DNA of 64,000 nt from Streptomyces lienomycini (GTDB lineage Bacteria > Actinomycetota > Actinomycetes > Streptomycetales > Streptomycetaceae), in contig NZ_CP116257.1 of the NCBI RefSeq assembly GCF_027947595.1, forward strand, positions 2,852,001-2,916,000, in the 5' to 3' direction. Positions 1-7,838 of this stretch are shown piece after piece. The notes under the pieces are model-generated. The model ran no database searches. It had not been told where the DNA came from and saw nothing but the letters and a program-made list of their open reading frames with translations. The stretch's first letter is position 1. The number at the start of each line of letters is the position of its first letter. A program made the position numbers and the translations under genes.

Positions 1-1
1 T

Positions 2-790
2 GAGGCCTACCTGCTCGGGTTCGACCCCGTCGGCAAGGGAGACGGCAAGGTGATCCTGGCCAACGGCAACCCGGACACCGCCGACCACACCGCCGTCTAC
101 GTCCCTGGCACGGGCACCCATCTGGGCGGTATCGACAAGGACATCGTCCGTGGCGAGCGACTCTGGGCGGCCAGCACGGCACAAGCCCCGGGGCAGAACA
201 TCTCGACGATCACCTGGTTCGACTACGACGCCCCACGGTCCGCATACCCTGGTGACAAGGGCGACGCCATCCCGGAAGCCATAAGCGACTCGTATGCGGA
301 GAAAGGTGGTCCCACGCTGCGTGAATTCCTGTATGGAAATCGCATGGCGCACCAGGCCGAGTCCGGGCCCAACAATTTCGGACATTCAACGGTGATCGGT
401 CACAGTTACGGGTCGACCGTGATCGGGGACGCGGCCAAGTCGGGAGGCCTTCTCGACGGACCGCTGGCCGCCGATGACGTTGTCGTGGCAGGGAGTCCGG
501 GAATGCAGGCGGATCACGCAGGCGATCTCGGAATCAGAAAGGGCCACATGTGGGCCATGGACGGATCCGGAGACGACGACTTCGTGACGATCGGTGGCAG
601 ACTCGTCGGGCTTGGGGACAACGCCACCATTCCTACCGACGACAGTTTCGGGTCGACGGTCATGAAAACGGACGGTGGCAATCACGGGGCGTACTGGGAC
701 GTGGACGGTTCGGGGAATCCGTCCGAAGCCCTGAAGAATCAGGCTCGTGTAATCGTAGGTGACTATCAGGGTGTAACCGTTGAACGTTGA
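2..790 (+). CDS. alpha/beta hydrolase, DUF1023 type (5' end outside window)
   Basis: The reading frame is open from the left edge, so the N-terminus is missing; the first internal ATG is at 50 but coding clearly starts upstream. The visible part carries the DUF1023 alpha/beta-hydrolase core: a tyrosine-valine-proline-glycine-threonine strand, then the nucleophile elbow VIGHSYGST (serine nucleophile), and near the C-terminus a histidine in the GGNHGAYWD stretch that may complete the triad. Such proteins are numerous in Streptomyces, are often exported, and commonly carry an N-terminal WXG100-like helical region. No substrate can be named. Its stop overlaps the start of a small lipoprotein gene, suggesting a functional pair. 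GC content looks lower than in genes further right. Confidence 0.75.
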   Translation, partial: EAYLLGFDPVGKGDGKVILANGNPDTADHTAVYVPGTGTHLGGIDKDIVRGERLWAASTAQAPGQNISTITWFDYDAPRSAYPGDKGDAIPEAISDSYAEKGGPTLREFLYGNRMAHQAESGPNNFGHSTVIGHSYGSTVIGDAAKSGGLLDGPLAADDVVVAGSPGMQADHAGDLGIRKGHMWAMDGSGDDDFVTIGGRLVGLGDNATIPTDDSFGSTVMKTDGGNHGAYWDVDGSGNPSEALKNQARVIVGDYQGVTVER

Positions 791-1364
791 TGTGGTGACT
801 GCGAAGCAAAGAGGCCGGTCGATGCTGGGGGTTTCCGCGACCGTGGCCATCTCTCTAGTATTGACGGGTTGTGGGTCTGTGGGAAACAAGAGCAGCGAAG
901 AGAAGCTCGGCTACACTCCGAAGGTGCAGGAGATTCAGACTTCGAAGAACCAGGTGAACGACATCTCGAGTCGGATACTGGACTGGATGGGCGTGACAGG
1001 CAAGACCACAGAGGCCAGCGCTGCAGCCGGCATTTGCGAAGCCGTTGATCCCGACTTCAAGAAGTACTACCTGATTCATCATCCGTGGTCCGTGTACGAC
1101 GTGAAGGACGGCTCCTTCCAGCAGGCGATGGAGAACATCAGGCGGGAGCTTCCCAAGCATGGATGGAAGATCACCAGGGACGGCCACACGGATTCGGCCG
1201 CCCGCAACCCGGAGATCGTCGCGGTCAACGAGAAGAGTCATCACACGGCGACGATCGAGTGGGCGAAGAACCGATCAGGGAACCTGAAGCAGATCATCTC
1301 CGTGGACGTGAACTCACGTTGTTACCGTGCCCCGGAAGGCACGGACATGTCCAAGGACAGATGA
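780..1364 (+). CDS. small predicted lipoprotein, unknown function
   Basis: A 194-residue protein with a basic n-region (AKQRGR), a hydrophobic stretch and a lipobox ending LVLTGC, so it is probably a membrane-anchored lipoprotein facing the cell exterior. The TTG at 780 overlaps the upstream gene by 11 nt. GTG codons at 792 and 795 also keep the basic n-region, while the ATG at 822 has the best ribosome-binding site (AGAGG) but would lose it; the exact start is uncertain. The rest is hydrophilic with two cysteines and no domain I recognise. Overlap with the DUF1023 hydrolase gene suggests cotranscription; an inhibitor or immunity role for that hydrolase is possible but unsupported by sequence. 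Confidence 0.7.
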   Translation: MNVDVVTAKQRGRSMLGVSATVAISLVLTGCGSVGNKSSEEKLGYTPKVQEIQTSKNQVNDISSRILDWMGVTGKTTEASAAAGICEAVDPDFKKYYLIHHPWSVYDVKDGSFQQAMENIRRELPKHGWKITRDGHTDSAARNPEIVAVNEKSHHTATIEWAKNRSGNLKQIISVDVNSRCYRAPEGTDMSKDR

Positions 1365-1825
1365 GGGCCTTGACGGGATGGGCGTGGGCGCGTCCATCCG
1401 CAGGCAGTGGGCGCAGGAGGTTGTGCGTCGCTACCTGTCCGCGACGGTGGTGAGGTCGCAGGGGCTCAGTACCTCACCGAGTCGCCCGGCCCGGTGGGGC
1501 GAGGCTCAGGAGGCCATGGAAACGGCGAACGGGGCTGAGCGTCCGGAGCCGCCTCCGACAGCAGGGGGCGCCAAGGGGGCCGGACCCTGTTCCGTCCATC
1601 CCGGCGGCCCGGTTGAACGCGAGGCAGTTCCCCGGACGAGGCCGGAGCCTCTACGCCGGGATCGTCGCCGTACGTTGTCGTCGCACGAGCTGTCCCCCGA
1701 GAGAGCTACGCAAGTGTCCACTCCAGGGTGAAGCGCCGCACGGGTGAAGTCCGGTTGGCTCACTGACTGTCAGCACAGCGGCGGACCGCAGGTCCGTCCG
1801 AGCAGAGCAGCAGAGGGGCAACACC
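1365..1825. other. intergenic region, no recognised gene
   Basis: This 461-bp stretch between the lipoprotein and peptidase genes has open frames on both strands, but none encodes a product I recognise or has a convincing start. A short inverted repeat (GGACC/GGTCC) lies near 1788-1796, and the likely ribosome-binding site of the next gene (AGAGGGG) sits about 8 nt before 1826. Confidence 0.4.
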
Positions 1826-3448
1826 ATGGGTACGACGCGCAGTTCCGGACCGGCCGGGTTCCGAGGAGGTCGCCACCGGCTCGTCGCGGCACTGGCCATG
1901 GCGACGCTGACGGGAGCCACGCTGACCGCATGCGACGGAGACACCGAGGACACGTCGTCGGCGCAGGGCACGACCGCCACGAAGAGCGAGGAGGCATCTC
2001 GGGGCGAGAGCATCGCCAAGATCGCCTGGGGCAAGTGCCCCGAGCCCGCCAAGGGCGCGAGCCGAGCTTCCGACCTGAAGTGCGGGTCCCTCAAGGTTCC
2101 TTTGGACTACCGGAACCCGGAGGGCACGAAGATCGACGTGATGGTCTCACGGCTGGCCACCGCGAAGAAGGACAAGCGGCGCGGCGTCATGCTGCTGAAC
2201 CCCGGCGGACCGGCCCTGGGCGGTCTCGACATGCCCGCGACCATGGCGTCCACCCTGCCGAAGTCCGTCCTGGACGGCTACGACCTGATCGGCTTCGATC
2301 CACGCGGTGTCGAACACAGCACCCCGCAGAGCTGCGGTCTCGAAGACCCCAGTGTGGCCTCGCTCTTCCCCTACCCCGCCGCGGACGGCTCGATCGCGAA
2401 GAACGTGACCCTGGCCAAGACCAACGCCGACAAGTGTGCCGAATCGGCAGGCGACAAGCTGAAGCACTTCACGACCGCCAACACGGCCCGCGACATGGAC
2501 CGCGTACGCGAGGCGCTCGGCGAGCAGAAGATCTCCTACTGGGGCCAGTCCTACGGTACGTACCTCGGCGCCGTCTACCGGTCCCTGTTTCCCGACCGGA
2601 CCGACCGGATGATCCTTGAGGGCAACGTCGATCCCGCCAAGGTGTGGGCCGACGAGGTGGCGGACACCTGGGGCAAGGGAATGGCCGACCGGTTCCCCGA
2701 CGCGGCCGCCGTCGCCGCCGCGCAGAACAGCACCCTGGGACTGGGCGACAGCGTCGAGAAGGTGACCCAGACCTACCTCGACCTCGCCGACCGGCTCGAC
2801 CGCAAGCCCGCCCCCGTACCCGGCACCCCGCTCTCACTGGACGGGCCGCTCCTGCGCAACGTCACGTACAGCATGCTCCTGCACAACGACTCCCTCCCGC
2901 CGCTGACCGCCTTCTGGAAGGCCGCAGCCGACCTGGCCGACGGCAAGGTCACCAAGGAGGACAAGGCGGTTCTCGAGCAGGTCTTCGCCGACACCCCGAC
3001 GTCCCCGGGCGTCCCCGCGGACAACCAGGCCACCCTGTTCCTGGCACTCACCTGCGGCGACGCCGAATGGCCGGACGACGTCGCCGGCTACGCCGACCGC
3101 GTCGCCGCCGACCGCAAGGCATGGCCCCTCACCGCGGGCATGCCGGCGAACATCTGGACCTGCGCCTACTGGGAGAAGCCGGTGGAGGAGCCCGTCACCG
3201 TGACCGGCAAGGGCCCCCGCAACGTCCTGATCCTCCAGAACCGCCGGGACAACGCCACCCCGTGGGAGGGCGGCGTCGGCCTGCACAAGGCCCTCGGTGA
3301 GAGTGCGGCCTTCCTCGGCGTCGACAACGGTGGGCACTACGTCTACGACGCGGGCTCCGAATGCGCCGACAAGGCCACCGTCGACTTCCTGACCACCGGC
3401 CGTCTGCCGGACGAGGACGTCAACTGCACGGACGTCAAGCTCAAGTAG
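1826..3448 (+). CDS. secreted alpha/beta-hydrolase lipoprotein, tripeptidyl aminopeptidase (Tap/SlpD) family
   Basis: The 540-residue protein starts with a signal peptide and a lipobox (TLTAC, Cys about 36), then an alpha/beta-hydrolase fold like the Streptomyces tripeptidyl aminopeptidases and Slp proteases. Visible parts are the oxyanion-region motif LNPGGP, GFDPRG, the nucleophile elbow WGQSYGT, a C-terminal TAP-like domain with the acidic residue in QNRRDNATP, and the catalytic histidine in DNGGHYVY. Enzymes of this family remove N-terminal tripeptides from extracellular peptides, feeding nutrition or processing secreted proteins. A GC-rich hairpin follows the stop, so this is probably a single-gene unit. 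Substrate preference is inferred from family only. Confidence 0.88.
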   Translation: MGTTRSSGPAGFRGGRHRLVAALAMATLTGATLTACDGDTEDTSSAQGTTATKSEEASRGESIAKIAWGKCPEPAKGASRASDLKCGSLKVPLDYRNPEGTKIDVMVSRLATAKKDKRRGVMLLNPGGPALGGLDMPATMASTLPKSVLDGYDLIGFDPRGVEHSTPQSCGLEDPSVASLFPYPAADGSIAKNVTLAKTNADKCAESAGDKLKHFTTANTARDMDRVREALGEQKISYWGQSYGTYLGAVYRSLFPDRTDRMILEGNVDPAKVWADEVADTWGKGMADRFPDAAAVAAAQNSTLGLGDSVEKVTQTYLDLADRLDRKPAPVPGTPLSLDGPLLRNVTYSMLLHNDSLPPLTAFWKAAADLADGKVTKEDKAVLEQVFADTPTSPGVPADNQATLFLALTCGDAEWPDDVAGYADRVAADRKAWPLTAGMPANIWTCAYWEKPVEEPVTVTGKGPRNVLILQNRRDNATPWEGGVGLHKALGESAAFLGVDNGGHYVYDAGSECADKATVDFLTTGRLPDEDVNCTDVKLK

Positions 3449-3463
3449 CAGCTCCACGCCCGC

Positions 3464-3500
3464 CCGCGCGGCAGCCGACGACGTCTCGGCTGCCGCGCGG
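3464..3500 (+). terminator. hairpin terminator after the peptidase gene
   Basis: A perfect 15-bp inverted repeat (arms CCGCGCGGCAGCCGA at 3464-3478 and its complement at 3486-3500) with a 7-nt loop starts 15 nt after the peptidase stop. There is no U tract, as is usual for Streptomyces terminators. The following 390 bp up to 3889 hold no gene I recognise. Confidence 0.75.
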
Positions 3501-3877
3501 CCGCACGTCAGGCCGGACTGCCGCGGGCGATGACCGATCCCCCGCGGCAGTTCCGCCGTGTCTCCTTCCGCGGCACGGAGATCGTCCGTTCGCGGAAGCC
3601 GCCAACGACGGCCGGGTGCCGCAAAGCGCTGCGCCCACTCGCGCGCCTCCGGGGGAGGGGTGAGATCCCCGTCCTGGCGGCGTGCAGCAGAGGAGTCCCC
3701 GGAGACGGACTGGCGGACATAGGCCTTCCAGCTCTACCCGCTCTGGCGGCACCGCTGATCGTCCAGTTCGTCGGCGCGGCGCCCTGGACGGCCGGGCGAC
3801 GGCTCGCTCGTCACCAGGCGCGTATCAACCGACCGGGGGGCCGTGGGGATGTGACCAGCACACGGCACCTTGCTGCA

Positions 3878-3892
3878 TATGATGTGCAAGTG
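3878..3892 (+). promoter_or_regulatory. -10 element of a probable leaderless promoter for the GNAT gene
   Basis: TATGAT at 3878-3883 is a near-consensus -10 hexamer. With the usual 6-7 nt spacing, transcription would begin at or next to the GTG at 3890, which has no ribosome-binding site. No good -35 is visible. Confidence 0.5.
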
Positions 3893-4441
3893 CGCACCAA
3901 TGACTACACCCTCAGGCCCGCCACCCTTGCCGACGTGGACGCCGCCCGCGCCGTCATGCTCGACACCGTCTACCGCGACTTCGGCACCGGCTACGTCCCC
4001 CGCTGGCACGGCGACGTCATCGACCCGGCCGGGGCCTACCTGGCCCCCGCCCGGCACACCCTCCTCGTAGCCGTGGACGCGGACGGTGAGGTCGTCGCCA
4101 CCGGGGCCCTCGACTCCCGGGGGCCCGCGCACCCGCCGAACCCCGCGCATGTCGCCGAGCGGTACCCCTCCGGTGTGACCGCGCAACTGCGGCGGGTGTA
4201 CGTCCGGCCGGAGCACCGGCGGCGGGGGCTCGCGCGTCGGCTTGTCGACGAGTTGCTGGCGTTCGCCGCCGCGGACGGGGGGTATCGCGCCGTGTACCTG
4301 CACACCGACCCCGCCGTCACCGGGGCCGAGCCGTTCTGGCGGTCGCTCGCCAAGGTCGTGCACGACGAGCGGGAGGACGCCGGGGGCGGGCAGGGGATCG
4401 TGCACTTCGACGTGCCGATGGAGCGAAGGGCAGCCAGGTAA
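3890..4441 (+). CDS. GNAT family N-acetyltransferase
   Basis: The acetyltransferase domain begins at once (YTLRPATLADVDAARAVM) and ends near QGIVHFDVPM, about 183 residues from the GTG at 3890. The acetyl-CoA pyrophosphate-binding motif is clear: RRVYVRPEHRRRGLARRLVDELL, with the R-R-x-G-L-A core. Family members transfer acetyl from acetyl-CoA to an amine on a small molecule, antibiotic or protein; the acceptor cannot be read from sequence. The frame stays open for 360 bp upstream, but that part looks non-coding, and the -10 element just ahead of 3890 supports a leaderless start. GTG codons at 3884 and 3851 are alternatives. Confidence 0.8.
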   Translation: MRTNDYTLRPATLADVDAARAVMLDTVYRDFGTGYVPRWHGDVIDPAGAYLAPARHTLLVAVDADGEVVATGALDSRGPAHPPNPAHVAERYPSGVTAQLRRVYVRPEHRRRGLARRLVDELLAFAAADGGYRAVYLHTDPAVTGAEPFWRSLAKVVHDEREDAGGGQGIVHFDVPMERRAAR

Positions 4442-4464
4442 TGGAAACGGTTGCCATGTAGGCT
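4441..4464 (+). promoter_or_regulatory. Zur-box-like palindrome and -10 element upstream of the solute-binding lipoprotein gene
   Basis: ATGGAAACGGTTGCCAT at 4441-4457 is a near-perfect 17-bp palindrome. Its core fits the actinobacterial Zur box form TG-N-AAA-N3-TTT-N-CA with one mismatch. A -10-like TAGGCT follows at 4459-4464, so a bound repressor would block RNA polymerase. It begins on the last base of the GNAT stop codon. Assignment to Zur is inference. Confidence 0.45.
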
Positions 4465-4522
4465 CCTCTTCGCTGCCGCCATCGCCCGAACCACTCCCGC
4501 ACACCCGATCGATCCGAGGACC

Positions 4523-6037
4523 ATGCGCTCCCACCGCCGCCCCCGGCTGCTCGCCCCGCTCCTGCTCATCCCGTTGATATCCAGCTGCTTCGCCTCCGGA
4601 GGCGGCGGCGACTCCGCGTCCGGTGACGGGAAGGACGGCGACGGCGCTCGTCTCCGTGTCGCCCTCGCCTTCCCGCCCGCCGAGAACCTCTCCCCGTACG
4701 GCGCCGACGCCACCCTGCTCAGCCGGCTCGGAGTCACCGAGGGGCTCACCGCGCTGGACGCCAACGGCTCCGCCGCGCCCGCGCTCGCGGAGTCCTGGCG
4801 CCGGGACGGGGACAAGGTCTGGGAGTTCACCCTTCGCGACGCCGACTTCCAGGACGGCGGCGAGGTGACCCCCGCCGCGGTCGCCGCATCCCTCACCCGC
4901 GCCACCGACGCCAAGCCCGCGCCCGCCGCCCTCTCCGGCGTCACCCTCGGTGCCAAGGCGAGCGGCGACCGGGTCGTCCGGATCACCACCGCCGAGCCCG
5001 ACCCCGTACTGCCCCTGCGGCTCTCCAGCCCGAGCCTCGCCATCCTCTCCGCGAAGGCCTACGAGAAGGGGAACGGCCGTGTCGATCCCGTCGGCCACGC
5101 CACCGGCCCCTTCGAGCTGACCAAGGTGAACGGCGCCACCTCCGCCTCCCTCGACCGGTTCGACGACTACTGGGGCGGCCGCGCCCAGGCCTCCGGCATC
5201 GACGCCCGCTTCATCGCCGACGGCACCGCACGCGCCAACGCCCTGCGGACCGGCGAGCTCGACATCGCCGAGGCCGTTCCCGTCGCCCAGGCCGCTTCGC
5301 TCGACGAGAAGACCCGGCGCGACACCGCGACCACCCGGACCACCAGCCTGCTCCTCAACGCCTCCTCCGGTCCCTTCGAGGACGCCGGTCTGCGGGCCGC
5401 GGCCCGTTCCGCCCTCGACACCTCCGTGTTCGCCGAGGACGTGTACGAGGGGTACGCCGATCCCGGTGCCGGTGTCTACGGGCCCGCCGTCACCTGGGCG
5501 GAAGGCAAGCGCACCGCGCCCGTCGGGCGGGCGGCGGCGAGGAAACCCGGCGAGGGTGACACCATCACCCTCGCCACCTACGACAACCGGCCCGAGCTGC
5601 CCGAGGTCGCCCAGGTGGTCAAACAGCAGCTGGAGAAGGCCGGGTTCACCGTCAAACTCACCGTGCGGGAGTACTCGCGGCTCGAAGGGGACGCGCTGGA
5701 CGGGAAGTTCGACGCCTTCGTGCTCGCCCGGAACACACTCCTCGACACCGGTGACCCCGTCGCCGTCCTCGCCGGCGACTACACCTGCGACGGCGGGTTC
5801 AACATCGCCCAGCTCTGCGACCGGGGCGTCGACCGAGCCGTCGCCGACGCCGAGAAGATCGCCGACACCGGGAAGCGACAGGACGCCGCCATGGCCGCCG
5901 AGGCGCGCATCCTCGGCAGCGACGCCGTGCTGCCGCTCGTGCACCAGCGCGTCATCACCGGCGTCGCCGACTCCGTGCAGGGTGTGATCCTCGACCCGTA
6001 CGAGCGCACCCTCGTCGGCACCGGCACCCGGCGCTGA
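4523..6037 (+). CDS. ABC transporter solute-binding lipoprotein, family 5 (peptide/nickel/opine type)
   Basis: From the ATG at 4523 the 504-residue protein has a basic n-region (RSHRRPR), a hydrophobic core and a lipobox (LISSC), followed by a glycine/serine linker and a family 5 (SBP_bac_5) fold. Hallmarks include NLSPYGADATLLSRLGVTEGL near the N-terminus, EFTLRDADFQDGGEVTPAAV, and GPFELTKVN before a DDYWGG segment. Family members bind oligopeptides, nickel chelates or opine metallophores outside the membrane. The frame continues upstream to 4451, but that start would lack a signal sequence. It is followed 3 nt later by the permease gene. The Zur-box-like operator suggests a zinc-chelate ligand; this is inference. 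Confidence 0.88.
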   Translation: MRSHRRPRLLAPLLLIPLISSCFASGGGGDSASGDGKDGDGARLRVALAFPPAENLSPYGADATLLSRLGVTEGLTALDANGSAAPALAESWRRDGDKVWEFTLRDADFQDGGEVTPAAVAASLTRATDAKPAPAALSGVTLGAKASGDRVVRITTAEPDPVLPLRLSSPSLAILSAKAYEKGNGRVDPVGHATGPFELTKVNGATSASLDRFDDYWGGRAQASGIDARFIADGTARANALRTGELDIAEAVPVAQAASLDEKTRRDTATTRTTSLLLNASSGPFEDAGLRAAARSALDTSVFAEDVYEGYADPGAGVYGPAVTWAEGKRTAPVGRAAARKPGEGDTITLATYDNRPELPEVAQVVKQQLEKAGFTVKLTVREYSRLEGDALDGKFDAFVLARNTLLDTGDPVAVLAGDYTCDGGFNIAQLCDRGVDRAVADAEKIADTGKRQDAAMAAEARILGSDAVLPLVHQRVITGVADSVQGVILDPYERTLVGTGTRR

Positions 6038-6040
6038 ACC

Positions 6041-7837
6041 GTGCGGCAGCGGGTGGCCGGCGCGGCCTGGCGGATCGTGCTCGCGGCTGGGCTGGTGTGC
6101 GGGATCGGGCTGCTGCCCCGACTCACGCACACCGACCCCGCGTACACGGTCCTCAAGGCACGGTCCGCCGAACGTGAGCCCACGCCCGAGGTGCTCGCCG
6201 ACATCCGGCGGCAGCTCGGGATCGACGGCGGTCCCTGGCACACCCTCGGCCATTGGCTGGGCGGGCTGGTACGCGGGGACGCCGGGCAGTCGTGGATCTC
6301 CGGCGGCGACGTGCTGCCCGACGTGCTCCAGGCCCTCGGCGCCTCCCTCCTCCTCATGGGCGTCGCGCTGCTCGTCGCCGTCGTCACCGCCGGGCTGATC
6401 TGCGTACGCACCCTGCGGCTGGGCGCCCGGCGGCGGCTCGGTGGGCGGCGCGGAGGCGGGAGCGTGTCCGCGGTGCTCGCCTCGCTGCCCGAGTTCCTCG
6501 TCGCGTCCGTGCTCGCCACCGTCGTCGGGGTGCAGCTGGGGTGGCTGCCCGCACTGGGGTGGTACGGGCCCCAGTGGACGCTGCTGCCCGCGCTCGCCCT
6601 CGGACTGCCCGCCGGGGCCGTGCTCGGGCGGCTGCTCGACGATCTGCTGCCCGGTGCCTTCGGCGAGCCGTGGGCGCTGGCCGCCGCGGCGCGTGGACTG
6701 ACCGGGCGGTCCATCGCCCGTCAGGCCGTGCGGCGTTGCGTGCCCGCGCTGCTGCCCAACCTCGGGCTGTTCGTCGTCGGGCTGACCGGCGGGGCCGTCG
6801 CCGTCGAGCAGGTCTTCGACATCCCGGGGCTCGGGCGCACCACCCTCCAGGCCGCCCTCGCCCAGGACCTGCCCGTCCTCCAGACCGGCACCCTCGCCCT
6901 CGTCCTCCTCGCCGCGCTCGCGACCGGGGCCACCCGCCTCGCCGCCCGCCTGCTCACCGGGCCCGCGCTGCGGGACGGCGCCCTGTCCTCGCTGCACCGG
7001 CCCGCACCGCCCGCCGGAGGGCTGCTGCCGCTCCTCTACGGCGCCGTCCTGTTCACCGTCGTCGGGTTCGGGCTGGCCCGTGATCCGCTCGCCCTGGACA
7101 CGGGGGAGCGGCTGCGGGCGCCCTCCCTCGACCATCCCTTCGGCACCGACTCCCTCGGCCGCGACCTCCTCGCCCGCGTCGGCCACGGGGCGCTGGACAC
7201 CCTGCTCCTCGCCGCCGCCATCAGTGCCGCCGCCCTGCTGGTGGGCGTGCTGCTCGGGCTCCTGCCCCGGGTCTCCGCGCCGCTCGTCGACACCGTCAAC
7301 GCCGTACCGCCCGTACTCGTCGCCCTCCTCGTCACCGCCGTCGCCGGGAGCGGAACGGCCACGCCCGCGCTCGCCGTGGGGGCCGTGGCCTGGGCGCCGC
7401 TCGCCGCACACACCTCCTCCCTGCTGCGCCAGGAGCGCGCCACCCTGCACATCACCGCCACCAGGGGGCTGGGTGCGGGGCGGGTGCGGCTGCTGCGAAG
7501 CGAGTTGCTGCCCGCCGTACTGCCGCCGGTCCTGCGGCACGCCCTGCTGCGGCTTCCGGGAGTCGCCCTCGCGCTCGCCTCCCTCGGGTTCCTCGGGCTC
7601 GGTGCCCAGCCGCCGTCCCCCGAGTGGGGCCTGCTCCTCGCCGAGAACCAGCCCTACGCCGAGCGCGCCCCCTGGGCCGTCCTCGCCCCCGCCGCCGTAC
7701 TCGCCCTGCTCGGCGCGCTGGCCGTCAGCGCCGCGGGCGGCCTGCGTCTGCCCCGGCGGCCGTCCCCTCGTGCAGCGGGGGCGGTCGAACGGCGGGCCGT
7801 CGCGGAGTCGGAGAAGGAACCTGCCGGAGCCCGATGA
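6041..7837 (+). CDS. fused DppB-DppC-type ABC transporter permease
   Basis: A single 598-residue membrane protein contains two complete permease units of the DppB/DppC type. The first half has a periplasmic N-terminal loop (LADIRRQLGIDGG) and ends with an EAA-like loop (AAAARGLTGRSIARQ) and the DppB signature VEQVFDIPGLGR. The second half begins with the DppC hallmark FGTDSLGRDLLARV, followed by an EAA loop (TATRGLGAGRVRLLRSELLP) and GFLGLGAQPPSPEWG. These subunits are normally separate genes of about 310 and 290 residues. The GTG start follows the binding protein by 3 nt. No ATPase gene is nearby, so the energising subunit must come from elsewhere. Confidence 0.9.
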   Translation: MRQRVAGAAWRIVLAAGLVCGIGLLPRLTHTDPAYTVLKARSAEREPTPEVLADIRRQLGIDGGPWHTLGHWLGGLVRGDAGQSWISGGDVLPDVLQALGASLLLMGVALLVAVVTAGLICVRTLRLGARRRLGGRRGGGSVSAVLASLPEFLVASVLATVVGVQLGWLPALGWYGPQWTLLPALALGLPAGAVLGRLLDDLLPGAFGEPWALAAAARGLTGRSIARQAVRRCVPALLPNLGLFVVGLTGGAVAVEQVFDIPGLGRTTLQAALAQDLPVLQTGTLALVLLAALATGATRLAARLLTGPALRDGALSSLHRPAPPAGGLLPLLYGAVLFTVVGFGLARDPLALDTGERLRAPSLDHPFGTDSLGRDLLARVGHGALDTLLLAAAISAAALLVGVLLGLLPRVSAPLVDTVNAVPPVLVALLVTAVAGSGTATPALAVGAVAWAPLAAHTSSLLRQERATLHITATRGLGAGRVRLLRSELLPAVLPPVLRHALLRLPGVALALASLGFLGLGAQPPSPEWGLLLAENQPYAERAPWAVLAPAAVLALLGALAVSAAGGLRLPRRPSPRAAGAVERRAVAESEKEPAGAR

Positions 7838-7838
7838 C

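Noticed and set aside
1327..1763. Possible small genes on either strand between the lipoprotein and peptidase genes
   Set aside because: Arg/Pro/Gly-rich translations with no start signal and no similarity I recognise.
3441..3752. Possible small minus-strand gene after the peptidase gene
   Set aside because: No ribosome-binding site or recognisable sequence, and the frame includes the terminator hairpin at 3464-3500.
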